From positions 33,940-97,939 of the forward strand of contig NZ_SOZE01000023.1 of assembly GCF_004519315.1 (NCBI RefSeq): a stretch of DNA of 64,000 bases, written 5' to 3'. A program made the position numbers and the translations under genes. Each line of letters starts with the position of its first letter. Position 1 is the first letter of the stretch. A model generated the notes under the pieces. That model ran no database searches. It was not told where the DNA came from and saw only the letters and a program-made list of their open reading frames with translations. Positions 8,084 through 17,530 of this stretch are shown here, piece by piece. Origin of the DNA: Mucilaginibacter psychrotolerans (GTDB lineage: Bacteria; Bacteroidota; Bacteroidia; Sphingobacteriales; Sphingobacteriaceae).

Positions 8084-9742
8084 ATGAGCGAAGAAAAATC
8101 ACTGAATTTTATAGAGGAAATTGTTGAGGGCGATATTGCCGAAGGTAAGCACGGCGGCAGGGTTCTAACCCGTTTCCCGCCGGAGCCTAATGGCTATTTG
8201 CATATCGGGCACGCCAAATCGATATGCTTAAACTTTGGTTTGGCCCAGCGTTACGGTGGTAAAACCAACCTCCGTTTCGACGACACCAACCCCGTAAAAG
8301 AGGATGTGGAGTATGTTGACAGCATTAAAGAAGACGTAAAATGGCTTGGGTTCGATTGGGCCGAAGAGCTTTATGCATCCGACTACTTTGACAAATTATA
8401 CGACCTGGCCGTTGAACTGATCAAACAAGGCCTTGCCTACGTTGACGACAGCAGCGCCGAGGAGATTGCCGTTCAAAAAGGCACACCGACCGAACCCGGC
8501 GTGGGTAACGAATACCGCAACCGCAGTGTTGAAGAGAACTTACAGCTTTTTGCCGATATGAAAGCCGGTAAATACCCTGATGGTGCCAAAGTATTGCGTG
8601 CTAAGCTTGATTTGGCTTCGCCAAATATGCACCTTCGCGACCCATTGATGTACCGCATTAAGCATGCCCACCATCACCGCACCGGCGATGCCTGGTGCAT
8701 TTACCCGATGTACGATTTTGCGCACGGCCAAAGCGATGCCATTGAAGAAATTACGCACTCGATATGCACGGTCGAGTTCATCCCCCACCGCCCGCTCTAT
8801 GAGTGGTTTATAGAGAAACTAAACCTGTTCCCGAGCAAGCAATACGAGTTTGCCCGCTTGAACCTGAATTATACGGTAATGAGCAAGCGCAAGCTGCTGC
8901 AACTGGTTACCGATGGCCACGTAGATGGCTGGGACGACCCGCGCATGCCTACCATCAGCGGCTTGCGCCGCCGTGGCTACACGCCTGCCAGCATCCGCGA
9001 GTTTTGCGAACGCATTGGCGTTGCCAAACGTGAGAACATGATTGACGTTGGTTTGCTGGAGTTCTGCATCCGCGAGGACCTGAACAAAACCGCCTGGCGC
9101 CGTATGGCGGTGCTCGACCCTGTGAAGCTGGTGATCACCAACTACGAAGAAGGCAAAACGGATGCCTTCCAGGGTGAGAATAACCCCGAAGTGGAAGGTG
9201 GCGATGGAAGTCGCGAGTTTCCATTCGGTCGCGAGATTTGGATAGAGCGCGAGGACTTTATGGAAGTGCCGGCCAAGAAATATTTCCGCCTGAGCATTGG
9301 CGGCATGGTGCGCCTCAAAAACGCTTACATCATCAAAGGTGAAAGTGTTGTGAAGGATGCTGATGGCAACATCACCGAGATACATTGCACCTACATTCCC
9401 GAATCAAAAAGCGGTAATGATACCAGCGGCATCAACGTAAAAGGCACCATCCATTGGGTGAGCGTAGAGCACGGCAAAACCGCCGAAGTGCGTCTGTATG
9501 ACCGTCTTTTCCAGGTGGAAGACCCGAGTAACGAGGACGGCGACTTTAAAGATTACATCAACCCCAACAGCCTGCAGGTATTAACTACGGCTTATATAGA
9601 ACCGGATTTGGCTAACGCCAAAATTGGCACCCCGGTACAATTTATGCGTAAAGGCTATTTCACGCTGGATAAGAACTCAACCGCCGATAAACTGGTGTTT
9701 AACCGCACAGTGACGTTGAAGGATGGGTGGGTGAAGAAGTAG
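8084..9742 (+). CDS. glnS: Glutamine-tRNA ligase
   Basis: A 552-residue class I aminoacyl-tRNA synthetase that charges tRNA-Gln with glutamine. The Rossmann catalytic domain begins with FPPEPNGYLHIGHAKS, which contains the HIGH signature, and continues with FDDTNP; the KMSKS-type loop appears as VMSKRKL near residue 265. The C-terminal half is the beta-barrel anticodon-binding domain. FEWIN-like clues separating it from glutamyl enzymes include the bacterial/eukaryotic GlnRS-type C-terminus and DDTNP. The start is set at the ATG because the earlier TTG lies in the promoter box. A strong terminator follows. Confidence 0.96.
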   Translation: MSEEKSLNFIEEIVEGDIAEGKHGGRVLTRFPPEPNGYLHIGHAKSICLNFGLAQRYGGKTNLRFDDTNPVKEDVEYVDSIKEDVKWLGFDWAEELYASDYFDKLYDLAVELIKQGLAYVDDSSAEEIAVQKGTPTEPGVGNEYRNRSVEENLQLFADMKAGKYPDGAKVLRAKLDLASPNMHLRDPLMYRIKHAHHHRTGDAWCIYPMYDFAHGQSDAIEEITHSICTVEFIPHRPLYEWFIEKLNLFPSKQYEFARLNLNYTVMSKRKLLQLVTDGHVDGWDDPRMPTISGLRRRGYTPASIREFCERIGVAKRENMIDVGLLEFCIREDLNKTAWRRMAVLDPVKLVITNYEEGKTDAFQGENNPEVEGGDGSREFPFGREIWIEREDFMEVPAKKYFRLSIGGMVRLKNAYIIKGESVVKDADGNITEIHCTYIPESKSGNDTSGINVKGTIHWVSVEHGKTAEVRLYDRLFQVEDPSNEDGDFKDYINPNSLQVLTTAYIEPDLANAKIGTPVQFMRKGYFTLDKNSTADKLVFNRTVTLKDGWVKK

Positions 9743-9747
9743 TTAGC

Positions 9748-9780
9748 AGCCCGTTTGATTTTATCAGGCGGGCTTTTTTG
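9748..9780 (+). terminator. glnS terminator
   Basis: AGCCCG and CGGGCT arms with a 15-base loop are followed by TTTTTT, starting six bases after the stop codon. Confidence 0.8.
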
Positions 9781-9915
9781 TGAGCAAAACTTACCAATTT
9801 GTCATTGCGAGGAGCGGCGGGGGGATGTGCGATGGGGCGACGTGGCAATCTCATAGGACGGGCGGAGTGCTGTGGGACTTTTACAAACCATGTGCTTAAA
9901 TGAAAGCATCCGCTC

Positions 9916-10170
9916 GCTCATTCGCCGCGAGGGGCTTGTTACTTTTTGAAGCACCAAAAAGTAACCAAAAAGTGCTTTCAGCAGAGAGGCTTCTTTGCCG
10001 CACGAGCCTTTGCCCTGCAAACCGGGCAGAACCACGGGCTGGGATAATTTGCCCCTTGCTTCGCCGCGCCGCCCCCTCGCTTCAGCAAACAATCCCTATG
10101 CCCTTGCAGCCGCACAGCCCACCACGTTCTGCCCGCTTTCACCCGAAGCTTTCCTGCTGATTGAAAAAAG
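9916..10170 (+). repeat. Dispersed intergenic element A, copy 1
   Basis: A GC-rich non-coding block of about 250 bp. It begins GCTCATTCGCCGCGAGGGGC, contains the hairpin GTTACTTTTT...AAAAAGTAAC, then GGCTTCTTTGCCGCAC, and ends with CACCACGTTCTGCCCGC and CCCGAAGCTTTCCTGCTGA. The same series of blocks occurs inverted at 36715-36969 and shortened at 44711-44900. Small open frames inside it are accidental. Confidence 0.75.
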
Positions 10171-10205
10171 AATAAAAATTTAAATGCTAATTAAAAGCTC
10201 CACCT

Positions 10206-11810
10206 TCAGGGGGTTAGGGGGCTAAACGCTACAACCTCCCGCAGGTAATTATCCATCATATCCATATCGATGATATCATTTACGTAGCCGATGTACATAT
10301 CGGGGCGTATGATGAGTGCTTTGCGCTGGCCGGGGCGTATCTCAAAGGTATCCAGGATGTGCTGGTTTTTATCTGAAGGTGGTAGGTGGAAAAAGTTAAG
10401 CGTTAGGTTATATTGCTGTGTAATCCATTTGGCAAGGGCAAACAGGTAGTTTTCCTGTACGATACCAATGGTGATGAGCGTAAACCCGGGCTTGCTGCAC
10501 CAGGCGTGTATATCCGTCATCTCTTGTTTCTTCTCATCGAATATCTCCAGATAGGGCAGCCTGTCGCCAGCTTTTATTTTGCTGTTGTGGCTCAGGTGCA
10601 GGTTGATTTTGCTATCGCGATAGTTGATACCTATTTGCGATAAGGCCCGGAATGCATCAGTACGCATCTTATCCTTTTTCCAGATGTATTTAAGCAGCGG
10701 CGGAACGATAAAGCGTTTAAACAGGTTACTGAAAAAGCTTTGCGAGGTAATCACATTGAACGCCCTATCAGTACTGCTTAGCAGGGCGCGGGCCACGGGC
10801 ATTCGTTCTTCGGCATAACTGATTAATATGCCAGGTGCCAATTGCCCGGTTACCACGCCTGCCAGTTTCCAGGCCAGGTTATAGGCATCCTGCAAGCCAG
10901 TGTTCATGCCCTGTCCGCCCACCGGCGAGTGGATATGCGCGGCATCGCCAATTAAAAAGCAGCGGTCCTCATTAAATTTATCGGCCATACGGTGGTGCAG
11001 TTTATACACCGTAAACCAGTTTTGGTTCTCAATATTAAGCGGCTGGGTGGTAACCGCACGCAGGTGGGGCAATACTTCTTCAAAAGTAATACCGTCCTTA
11101 TCCAATGCTGCGGGCAGGTTGCCTACTACGCGGTAAGTACGCTCTTCTGGCATCAGGAAAAAGGCCGCGAAACCCATGTTCGAAAGGAACATATGCAGGC
11201 AGTCGTCGTCAAAACCATCTTTGAATTTGATATCGGCCAGGTAAAACTTGTGCGCGTATGTATCGCCGCTAAAGGGTATGCCCAATTGCTTGCGCACTAC
11301 GCTATGTGCACCATCGGCACCAATCACATAATCAGCATGCAGGGTGTGGGTACTATCGTCTGCTTGTAAAGTAGCATCTGCCCCATCGCCTGTCTGCCTT
11401 AAGGCATTAAGCGATGTTTCCCAGTAAACGGGGCAGCAATTCAGCGTAAGGTAATCCAGCAAAATACGCTCGTTCTTGCTCTGCGGCAACATAAAAACGT
11501 ATGGGAAGGGTGTTTGCCCTACGCCAATTTCCGTTAGCGGGATGCGGGCCATAACGGTATCACCACGGTGCAATACCGCCCCGGTAGCCGGTTTGCCTTC
11601 TTTCAGCGCCTGGTTGGAAAGGCCCATTTGCCGGTAAATTTCCATGGAACGGGCCTGCACCGCCAATGCCTTCGTTTGGCTGGTTGGCCCCTGCCGGGTA
11701 TCTATAATAACCGGTACAATACCGTAGCGCAGCAACTGCGCCGCCATCATCAGGCCCGACGGGCCTGCGCCTACGATAAGCACCTGTGTATGTTTCGGCA
11801 GGGGTATCAT
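10206..11810 (-). CDS. FAD-dependent aromatic monooxygenase (PHBH/TfdB-like)
   Basis: A 534-residue group A flavoprotein monooxygenase. The N-terminal Rossmann motif is VLIVGAGPSGLMMAAQLLRY (residues 10-29), the DG motif is VIGADGAHSVVRKQLG near 165, and the second FAD motif is FLIGDAAHIHSPVGGQGMNT near 285. A C-terminal thioredoxin-like extension of about 150 residues is typical of the phenol hydroxylase/TfdB branch. Such enzymes hydroxylate phenolic or polyketide substrates with NAD(P)H and O2; the substrate is unknown here. It starts 6 bp after the stop of the methylase gene upstream, so both are one operon. Confidence 0.88.
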   Translation of the reverse strand: MIPLPKHTQVLIVGAGPSGLMMAAQLLRYGIVPVIIDTRQGPTSQTKALAVQARSMEIYRQMGLSNQALKEGKPATGAVLHRGDTVMARIPLTEIGVGQTPFPYVFMLPQSKNERILLDYLTLNCCPVYWETSLNALRQTGDGADATLQADDSTHTLHADYVIGADGAHSVVRKQLGIPFSGDTYAHKFYLADIKFKDGFDDDCLHMFLSNMGFAAFFLMPEERTYRVVGNLPAALDKDGITFEEVLPHLRAVTTQPLNIENQNWFTVYKLHHRMADKFNEDRCFLIGDAAHIHSPVGGQGMNTGLQDAYNLAWKLAGVVTGQLAPGILISYAEERMPVARALLSSTDRAFNVITSQSFFSNLFKRFIVPPLLKYIWKKDKMRTDAFRALSQIGINYRDSKINLHLSHNSKIKAGDRLPYLEIFDEKKQEMTDIHAWCSKPGFTLITIGIVQENYLFALAKWITQQYNLTLNFFHLPPSDKNQHILDTFEIRPGQRKALIIRPDMYIGYVNDIIDMDMMDNYLREVVAFSPLTP

Positions 11811-11816
11811 AGCTTA

Positions 11817-12524
11817 TCAGGCATGGAACAACAAAAAGATAGCCGGCCGCTTGCGCAGGTCGGGCACCTGTTTTTTCCAGTCGGCAATGGTAAGGGTTTT
11901 AATGAATTCTGTCGACGCAGTAATATCGCAGGCAATGCAAAGCCTGGTTTGCGGCTTGCTGTGTTTAAGCACATCTTCCAGCATACTATCGTTGCGAAAA
12001 GGCGTTTCTATAAAAATTTGTGTTTGCTTTTTTTCGGCTAACACCTCCATCTCCTTTATTTTTTTGGCGCGCTCTAATTTATCAATGGGTATATACCCGT
12101 GGAAAGTAAAACTCTGCCCATTGAAGCCCGATGCCATCAGCGCCAGCAATATCGAGCTTGGGCCAACCAGGGGCACTACCTTGATGCCTTTGCGGTGTGC
12201 TTCGGCTACGATGTCGGCGCCCGGATCGGCAATGCCGGGGCAGCCGGCTTCGCTCATTAAACCAACGTCGTTACCGGCCATCAAACCTGTAAAGAATTCT
12301 TTTAGGCCTGCGTCGCGGTTGTGTTTGCCATAATCATGTATCAGCAATTCGCTTTGCGGGGTTTTCAAACCGGCCTCTTTTAAAAAGCGGCGGGCGGTTT
12401 TTTCGTTCTCTACGATGTATTCTTTTACGGCGTTTATAGTGTCGACGAGGTACGGTGTGTGCGATTTAGCAGCAGCTGCATCGGCAAGGGGTACTGGTAT
12501 TAAAAAAAGCGTTCCTGGTTGCAT
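11817..12524 (-). CDS. SAM-dependent methyltransferase of the RsmI/tetrapyrrole methylase fold
   Basis: A 235-residue protein with the glycine-rich motifs of the tetrapyrrole methylase fold: PGTLFLIPVPLAD at the N-terminus, VGLMSEAGCPGIADPGA (about 85-101) and VPLVGPSSILLALMASGF (about 116-133). These match the 16S rRNA 2'-O-methylase RsmI, but the protein is about 50 residues shorter and lacks the RsmI C-terminal helical domain. The short form is widespread in Bacteroidota. RNA methylation is the likely role; I would not call it rsmI. The DNA just upstream has a TTTG box only 4 bp from the start. Confidence 0.82.
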   Translation of the reverse strand: MQPGTLFLIPVPLADAAAAKSHTPYLVDTINAVKEYIVENEKTARRFLKEAGLKTPQSELLIHDYGKHNRDAGLKEFFTGLMAGNDVGLMSEAGCPGIADPGADIVAEAHRKGIKVVPLVGPSSILLALMASGFNGQSFTFHGYIPIDKLERAKKIKEMEVLAEKKQTQIFIETPFRNDSMLEDVLKHSKPQTRLCIACDITASTEFIKTLTIADWKKQVPDLRKRPAIFLLFHA

Positions 12525-12579
12525 GCTACAAATTGACGTTTTTTATTTAATTTAAGCTAATCGTAAAATCGTTTAAAAT

Positions 12580-13296
12580 ATGAAATCATTAGGCATCAAC
12601 TGGTTCATAGAAGGCTCAATAGATTTTGAGCATAAAAAATACATTTTGCTGGATTATCTACAGGAGATAAATCGCCATTTCGATAAAAGCCGCCTGTACC
12701 CAAACCTGAGCGACCTGATATTCCATCACAACAACCTGCTCGATTTCAGGAACAACAAAACCGCCTTACAGCAAACTTTTCCGCAGCGCCTAACCAAGGC
12801 AGATATAGCTGCCGTGAAGCTCACCTATCAAAAAATAGTGCAGGATGATAACGCGATGGCCGAAATTGAAAGCATTATTTATTATGCGCTTGCCAAAATG
12901 AACCCTGCTATACAAACGGGCAAAGAAATTTATGATTTTGTAGAAAGCCGTCTCGTTATTGACCCGATCGGGCTGGTGCCCTTAATGCCCTACCACGGCT
13001 ATTTTAGCCTGCGTAACGGCAAGGAACGTACCAATTACATTTACGAATACCAGGTAACTATTTTTGAGCATAAGGACGATAAATTCCGAGGCATTAATGT
13101 GCAATTTGTAGATACCTATGAGCAAAGCATCGTTGCCACACCCGAAAATATCAAGCTCGACCTGATTCGCCGCCGCAAACACCTGCCCAACCCGGCTGTG
13201 TATTACGTACAAAGCGATATTGCTTTCCCGCTGGAGCAAACTTTATTACCGGTAGCAAAGCGGAGTTTGGTGAAGTATATATCGAGTGCGGCCTGA
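12580..13296 (+). CDS. Conserved hypothetical cytoplasmic protein
   Basis: A 238-residue protein without signal peptide or membrane segments that I cannot assign to a named family. It starts MKSLGINWFIEGSIDFEHKK and contains a region with many Tyr and Phe (IGLVPLMPYHGYFSLRNG, around 145). It is divergent from the methylase/monooxygenase operon with 55 bp between. The composition is typical of the chromosome, so it is probably a core Bacteroidota protein rather than an acquired one. Confidence 0.7.
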   Translation: MKSLGINWFIEGSIDFEHKKYILLDYLQEINRHFDKSRLYPNLSDLIFHHNNLLDFRNNKTALQQTFPQRLTKADIAAVKLTYQKIVQDDNAMAEIESIIYYALAKMNPAIQTGKEIYDFVESRLVIDPIGLVPLMPYHGYFSLRNGKERTNYIYEYQVTIFEHKDDKFRGINVQFVDTYEQSIVATPENIKLDLIRRRKHLPNPAVYYVQSDIAFPLEQTLLPVAKRSLVKYISSAA

Positions 13297-13331
13297 TCGG
13301 TAGGCGATTTGCAAGTATATGTTCAGCTTTC

Positions 13332-13423
13332 CACCTTCATTGTCGTTGGGCTTCAGCCAACGGAATAGTGCACTCATGTATTGCCCCGTCGTCTCATAAA
13401 TGAGACGGCAATGAAGGTGGTTG
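13332..13423. repeat. Intergenic inverted repeat
   Basis: CCACCTTCATTG at the left edge pairs with CAATGAAGGTGG at the right edge, and an inner GTCTCAT/ATGAGAC hairpin sits near the right arm. It lies between converging genes, so it may act as a structured 3' end, but there is no T-run. Confidence 0.6.
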
Positions 13424-13454
13424 GTTATTGATTTTAAGTCACCTGAGCGGTGAT

Positions 13455-14711
13455 TTACTTCAGCTTGCTCAACGCCGCTTTCACCCTCGGCAATAAATCT
13501 TCAACCTCTTGTAAAGCACTTGCCCCTACCGATACGCGGAACCAGGGGTTCATGTCATCTGTACCGAAGGCTGAGAACGGCACCAGGGCAACGCCTGCTT
13601 CTTTTATCAGGTAAAAGTTCACATCGGCCGAGTTGGCGAGCACTTTGCCATCGGGCGTGGTTTTGCCTATGTAGTCTACTTTTACCGTCAAATATATAGC
13701 ACCCATCGGTACTATAGAATCTATGGCGAAGCCTTCGGCTTTCAAGGCCTGGAAACCCAAGTGAAGGGTGCTCAGGCTTGCTTGTATATTGGCTTTTAAT
13801 TTATCCAGGTAAGTATCAACCACAGGCTCATTCTTTAAATACTCGGCCATGGCAACCTGTTCAGCCTTGGGCGCCCATGCCCCCATGTGACCAACAATGG
13901 CTTTCATGTGGTTGATGATTGCTGCCGGGCCAAAGCCCCAGCCTACACGCACACCCGTTGCCGCAAAGCATTTAGAGCCGCCATCTACAAAGATGGTGTA
14001 ATCCCTCAACTCCGGGCGAAGGGTTACCGGGTCGTAGTGTTTGTATTCGCCAAAGGTAAGCTGCGAGTATATCTGATCGTACAGCAGGTACAATGGTTTT
14101 TGGCCTTCGGGGCGACTTTTGTTTTCTTCGATCACCAGGTCGCATATCTCCTCCAGGTCCTTCTTACTGAACATGGTACCCGTTGGGTTCAGGGGCGAAC
14201 ATAGTGCCAGCAGCGTAGCCCCTTTAACATGCGGGCGCAATTCATCGGCCGTAGGCATAAAGTTATTTTCGGCACGCGTGTTTACGATGATTGGCTCGGC
14301 GCCGGTAAGGTCGCAATAGTGGTTGTTGTTCCACGAAGGTGCCGGGAAGACCACCCAGTCGCCCGGATCTATCAAAGCAAGGTAAGTTGAGTATATCAAG
14401 GGGCGTGAACCGCCCGAAATCAATATTTCATTGGGCGCGTAGGCCAAACCCAGTCGGCTTTTCAGGAAACCCGCCACGCTTTCGCGCAGGCTGAGCATGC
14501 CGTCTGCCGGGGGATAGTTGGTTTGGTTGTGGTTATAGGCATCAATAATACCCTCTTTCAGTTCGGTAGGGATAGGGTAAATATTTGAGTCGAAATCGCC
14601 TATGGTGAGGTTGGCGATGTTCTGCCCTTGTTTTTTCAACTCATTTATTTCGCCTGCTATCTTAATAATTTCAGAGCCGCTTAAATTCTGCGCTAATACC
14701 GATACTTTCAT
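13455..14711 (-). CDS. Class I/II pyridoxal-phosphate aminotransferase
   Basis: A 418-residue fold-type I aminotransferase of the aspartate aminotransferase family. I start at the ATG at 14711 because a perfect -7 box lies immediately before it, inside any longer reading frame. The PLP-binding Lys is in DGGSKCFAATGVRVGWG (near residue 245), the conserved Asp/Tyr in LYDQIYSQL precedes it, and the substrate Arg near WFRVSVGAS closes the protein. SPLNPTGTMFSK is the NPTG motif. The substrate cannot be fixed from sequence; aspartate, tyrosine and methionine are all possible. It lies alone on the minus strand. Confidence 0.9.
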   Translation of the reverse strand: MKVSVLAQNLSGSEIIKIAGEINELKKQGQNIANLTIGDFDSNIYPIPTELKEGIIDAYNHNQTNYPPADGMLSLRESVAGFLKSRLGLAYAPNEILISGGSRPLIYSTYLALIDPGDWVVFPAPSWNNNHYCDLTGAEPIIVNTRAENNFMPTADELRPHVKGATLLALCSPLNPTGTMFSKKDLEEICDLVIEENKSRPEGQKPLYLLYDQIYSQLTFGEYKHYDPVTLRPELRDYTIFVDGGSKCFAATGVRVGWGFGPAAIINHMKAIVGHMGAWAPKAEQVAMAEYLKNEPVVDTYLDKLKANIQASLSTLHLGFQALKAEGFAIDSIVPMGAIYLTVKVDYIGKTTPDGKVLANSADVNFYLIKEAGVALVPFSAFGTDDMNPWFRVSVGASALQEVEDLLPRVKAALSKLK

Positions 14712-14714
14712 GAG

Positions 14715-14723
14715 GCAAATATA
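14715..14723 (-). promoter_or_regulatory. -7 box abutting the aminotransferase start (likely leaderless)
   Basis: On the minus strand TATATTTGC, an exact TAnnTTTG match, ends 3 bp before the ATG at 14711. With the usual spacing transcription would start at or next to the start codon. Confidence 0.6.
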
Positions 14724-14841
14724 GATTTTTGCCGGAAGATAAAAGACAGCCGGAGAAAGAAGCAAGATAGCAAGAGCCAGGAATCAAGACATTAAGCAAT
14801 AGCAGGGCAAAAACAGGTAGCGGGAATTACTAAAACTCACC

Positions 14842-14876
14842 AAAAAATAAAAAACGGGATATCTTTCGATTCCCGT
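14842..14876 (-). terminator. Terminator of the desaturase gene
   Basis: On the minus strand ACGGGA-ATC-GAAA-GAT-ATCCCGT forms a tight GAAA-loop hairpin followed by TTTTTATTTTTT, about 35 bp past the stop at 14912. Confidence 0.8.
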
Positions 14877-14911
14877 CTTTCTTGATTCTTGTATCTAATT
14901 TCTTGCTTCTG

Positions 14912-15646
14912 TTACAAGTATGCCTTTCGCAGCCTGATAATCCTGGCCCAGTGCATCAGTTTCATCACCGGGTAAACCGGGTCTATCTCGAACCATTTGG
15001 CGCCAAAGTTTGCATTGTTAGGGCGTTTATGGTGGTTATTCTGGAACAACTCGCCAAGCATCAAAAAGTCGAATGGCGTAGTGTTTTTTGATTTATCGTT
15101 GTTATCGAAGTTAGCATAACCGTATTTGTGGCCGCACCAGTTTACAATAGCGCCGTGGATAGGGCCCATCATGAAATGGATAGGAATCAGCAGGAACATC
15201 CACCAGGCGGTTGCAAACTGCACGTAGAAAGCGATGTATAAACCGCCGAAGATTAAACGGGAAACGATAGACGAACCTATATAATCCAAAAACTTCCATT
15301 CCGGGTAATTGCCTTTAAAGCGTTCTTCGGGTTCCTTTAAACGCTTGATATGGTCACGGTAGCTCAATACGGTGTGCCACATCATCTGAAAAACATCGGT
15401 AAAAAAGTGAGGGGAATGCGGATCTTTCTCGGTATCGCTATATGCATGGTGCTCACGGTGCATAATGGCATAAGCCCTGGGGTTTAAAAAAGATGAGCCC
15501 TGGAAAACGTAAGTCATTATGTAAAATGTCCGTTCAAAAAATATATTGGTGGTAAACATTTTGTGCGAAGCGTACCTGTGCAGGAAAAACGTTTGGAAGA
15601 ACAGGGATAAAAACCAATGGGCAAGAAAGAAGATGAGTATTATCAC
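14912..15646 (-). CDS. Acyl-CoA/fatty acid desaturase (delta-9 type)
   Basis: A 244-residue membrane di-iron desaturase. All three histidine boxes are present: HRYASH (residues 23-28), HREHHAYSD (about 64-72) and NNHHKRPNN (about 212-220). Hydrophobic hairpins lie before box 1, between boxes 2 and 3, and around residues 140-165. It inserts a cis double bond in membrane acyl chains and so adjusts fluidity. The start is GTG at 15646; no ATG precedes the first histidine box. A TACATTTG -7 box lies at 15688-15695 on the minus strand, giving a leader of about 35 bases. Confidence 0.9.
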   Translation of the reverse strand: MIILIFFLAHWFLSLFFQTFFLHRYASHKMFTTNIFFERTFYIMTYVFQGSSFLNPRAYAIMHREHHAYSDTEKDPHSPHFFTDVFQMMWHTVLSYRDHIKRLKEPEERFKGNYPEWKFLDYIGSSIVSRLIFGGLYIAFYVQFATAWWMFLLIPIHFMMGPIHGAIVNWCGHKYGYANFDNNDKSKNTTPFDFLMLGELFQNNHHKRPNNANFGAKWFEIDPVYPVMKLMHWARIIRLRKAYL

Positions 15647-16165
15647 AATAGTCTATTTAATTATGGTGGTATTATTTATAATCATTACAAATGTACGATT
15701 TAAAAAGCGATTTGGTTTTAAAAACGACTGATTAATTACGGGGATTGCCTTTTAGAAACCATGCACGGGAGGCATGTGCGATTCCTCCTCTTTTCCGACA
15801 GACTCCTGCGGAGTGCGTAATTGCCCCTTTCTGTTTTGCAGGTAGATGTTAGTTTGGCGTAGGGTTTACATGAGGTGTTTCAAAAGCAGTTCAATTCTGC
15901 CCGAAAAAGTGTTTCACTGACTTTTACTATTTTTTGTTAAGTAATTAATATAAAGACAATTAATAAACCTACTTGAACAAAAGGTTGTTTCACGGAATTT
16001 TGCGTATGTGAATTAAATACATGATAATCATATATTTAGAAAAAAAGCAGGTGTTTCGGGTGTGTCACTCGCAAAGCGAAACACTTCGCTCAAAAAAAGC
16101 ATGCGTGGCGGGCAAAATTGGCTCATCGTTTCGAGAATGGCTAATTTATGATATTTTTATAGCTC
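15647..16165. other. 519-bp intergenic region without a recognised gene
   Basis: This holds the desaturase promoter at its left end and AT-rich DNA to the right, with scattered GTTTCA-containing words (GTGTTTC, GTTGTTTCAC, GTGTTTCGGG) but no clear array. Short open frames here look accidental. The DNA just before the permease start has no obvious -7 consensus. Confidence 0.4.
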
Positions 16166-17494
16166 ATGCAGCAACCCGCCTTAAACAGAAAGATAAAGCC
16201 CTTCCAACTGGTTGCGTTGATATTCTTTACCGTATCCGGCGGGCCCTATGGGCTGGAGCAATTACTGGCCTACGCCGGCAATCATGCTGCTATCCTCATA
16301 CTGCTGATAACGCCATTGCTTTGGGATGTGCCTGCCATTTTCACGGTGATGGAGCTTAATTGTATGATGCCCGTTACAGGCGGCTATTACAAATGGGTTA
16401 AGCACGCGCTGGGTACCCGCTGGGGCTTCTACGAAGGCTGGTGGACCTGGATATACACTTTCGTAGACCTTGCCATATACCCTGTGCTTTTCGTAGGCTA
16501 TGCATCGTTCTTTTTCCCGGGGATAGAAGCATACCGCATACCTGTTTGCCTGTGCATCATATGGGCATCGGCGGGGCTAAACATACTGGGGATAGTGCCC
16601 GTAGGCCGGGTGGCCTTATTCCTGAGCGCGGCGGTATTGTCGCCGCTCATCGTGTTGTACGTGATGGCTATTTATAAGCATGGCGGCAGCCTAACCATAC
16701 CGCATCAAACATTGCATGGCCTGTCGTTCCCCTCTTTCGGCATGTCGCTTTATTTCGTGATGTGGAACTGCCTTGGTTGGGATAACATCACCACCTATGC
16801 CGAGGAAGTAGAGAAACCGGTACGCTCTTACCTTAGGGCTACATTTATCGCCTTTGCGCTGGTGATGGTAATCTATTTTTTCGCGGTAGCAGTGGCCATA
16901 CAAGCCGGCATTGGCCATCAGCTGTTTTTTGACAAGGGCTTCCCCGCTTTAGGCGAATTAGTGGGCGGGCACTGGCTGGGCGCTATTTTGGCGGCGGGTG
17001 GCATGGCCAGTTCATTAGGTATTTATGCGGCGGTACTGCTTTCTGTATCACGCGTGCCTAAAGCCATGGCCGCCGATGGCCTACTGCCAAAGAAACTAAA
17101 CATACTGCATTCGCGGTTCCGTACGCCGTACGTCTCTATCGTCCTGTGCTCGCTGGTGGTAAGCTTCATGATATTATGGCCCCTGGCCGAGCTGCTGATC
17201 ATTGATGTAACGGTTTACGGTGCGGGCCTATCGCTGGAATACATCTCGCTTATCCGACTGCGCATTTCCGAGCCCGATACTAAACGGCCCTTTAAGATAC
17301 CACTAAGTACTGCTGGACTTTGTATTGCGGCGTTGTTGCCATTCGGCGTATATTTCATTGCCTTGGGCGGGGCATTTGCATCCGAGGGTGGCGGCGTAAA
17401 AGCTGCGCTTTTTGCCATTGCGGTATTGAGCACTGCCGAACTATTCTGGCAGGTAGTATGCTGGAGGAAACCGCATTTCAGGAGGCATAGGTAA
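16166..17494 (+). CDS. APC-family amino acid permease
   Basis: A 442-residue polytopic protein with 12 likely transmembrane segments. The first helix carries the broken-helix motif FFTVSGGPYGLEQLL (residues 21-35) typical of the APC superfamily, where unwound Gly residues bind the substrate amino group. MPVTGGYYKWVKHALG follows in the expected place (the PxxGGxYxW motif), and the cytoplasmic sequence YAEEVEKPVRSYLRAT matches the E-x-x-x-P-x-R loop of helices 6-7. It imports amino acids or related amines by proton symport or exchange. It is a single gene without an operon partner. Confidence 0.9.
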   Translation: MQQPALNRKIKPFQLVALIFFTVSGGPYGLEQLLAYAGNHAAILILLITPLLWDVPAIFTVMELNCMMPVTGGYYKWVKHALGTRWGFYEGWWTWIYTFVDLAIYPVLFVGYASFFFPGIEAYRIPVCLCIIWASAGLNILGIVPVGRVALFLSAAVLSPLIVLYVMAIYKHGGSLTIPHQTLHGLSFPSFGMSLYFVMWNCLGWDNITTYAEEVEKPVRSYLRATFIAFALVMVIYFFAVAVAIQAGIGHQLFFDKGFPALGELVGGHWLGAILAAGGMASSLGIYAAVLLSVSRVPKAMAADGLLPKKLNILHSRFRTPYVSIVLCSLVVSFMILWPLAELLIIDVTVYGAGLSLEYISLIRLRISEPDTKRPFKIPLSTAGLCIAALLPFGVYFIALGGAFASEGGGVKAALFAIAVLSTAELFWQVVCWRKPHFRRHR

Positions 17495-17530
17495 ATAACC
17501 TTATATTGCGTCTACTAAAAATATGAACCT

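Noticed and set aside
9802..10183. Open frames on both strands within the glnS-monooxygenase gap
   Set aside because: They lie inside dispersed element A, change frame between copies and have no start context.
16021..16359. 112-codon frame overlapping the permease start
   Set aside because: Runs out of frame into the clear APC permease gene; codon pattern is not protein-like.
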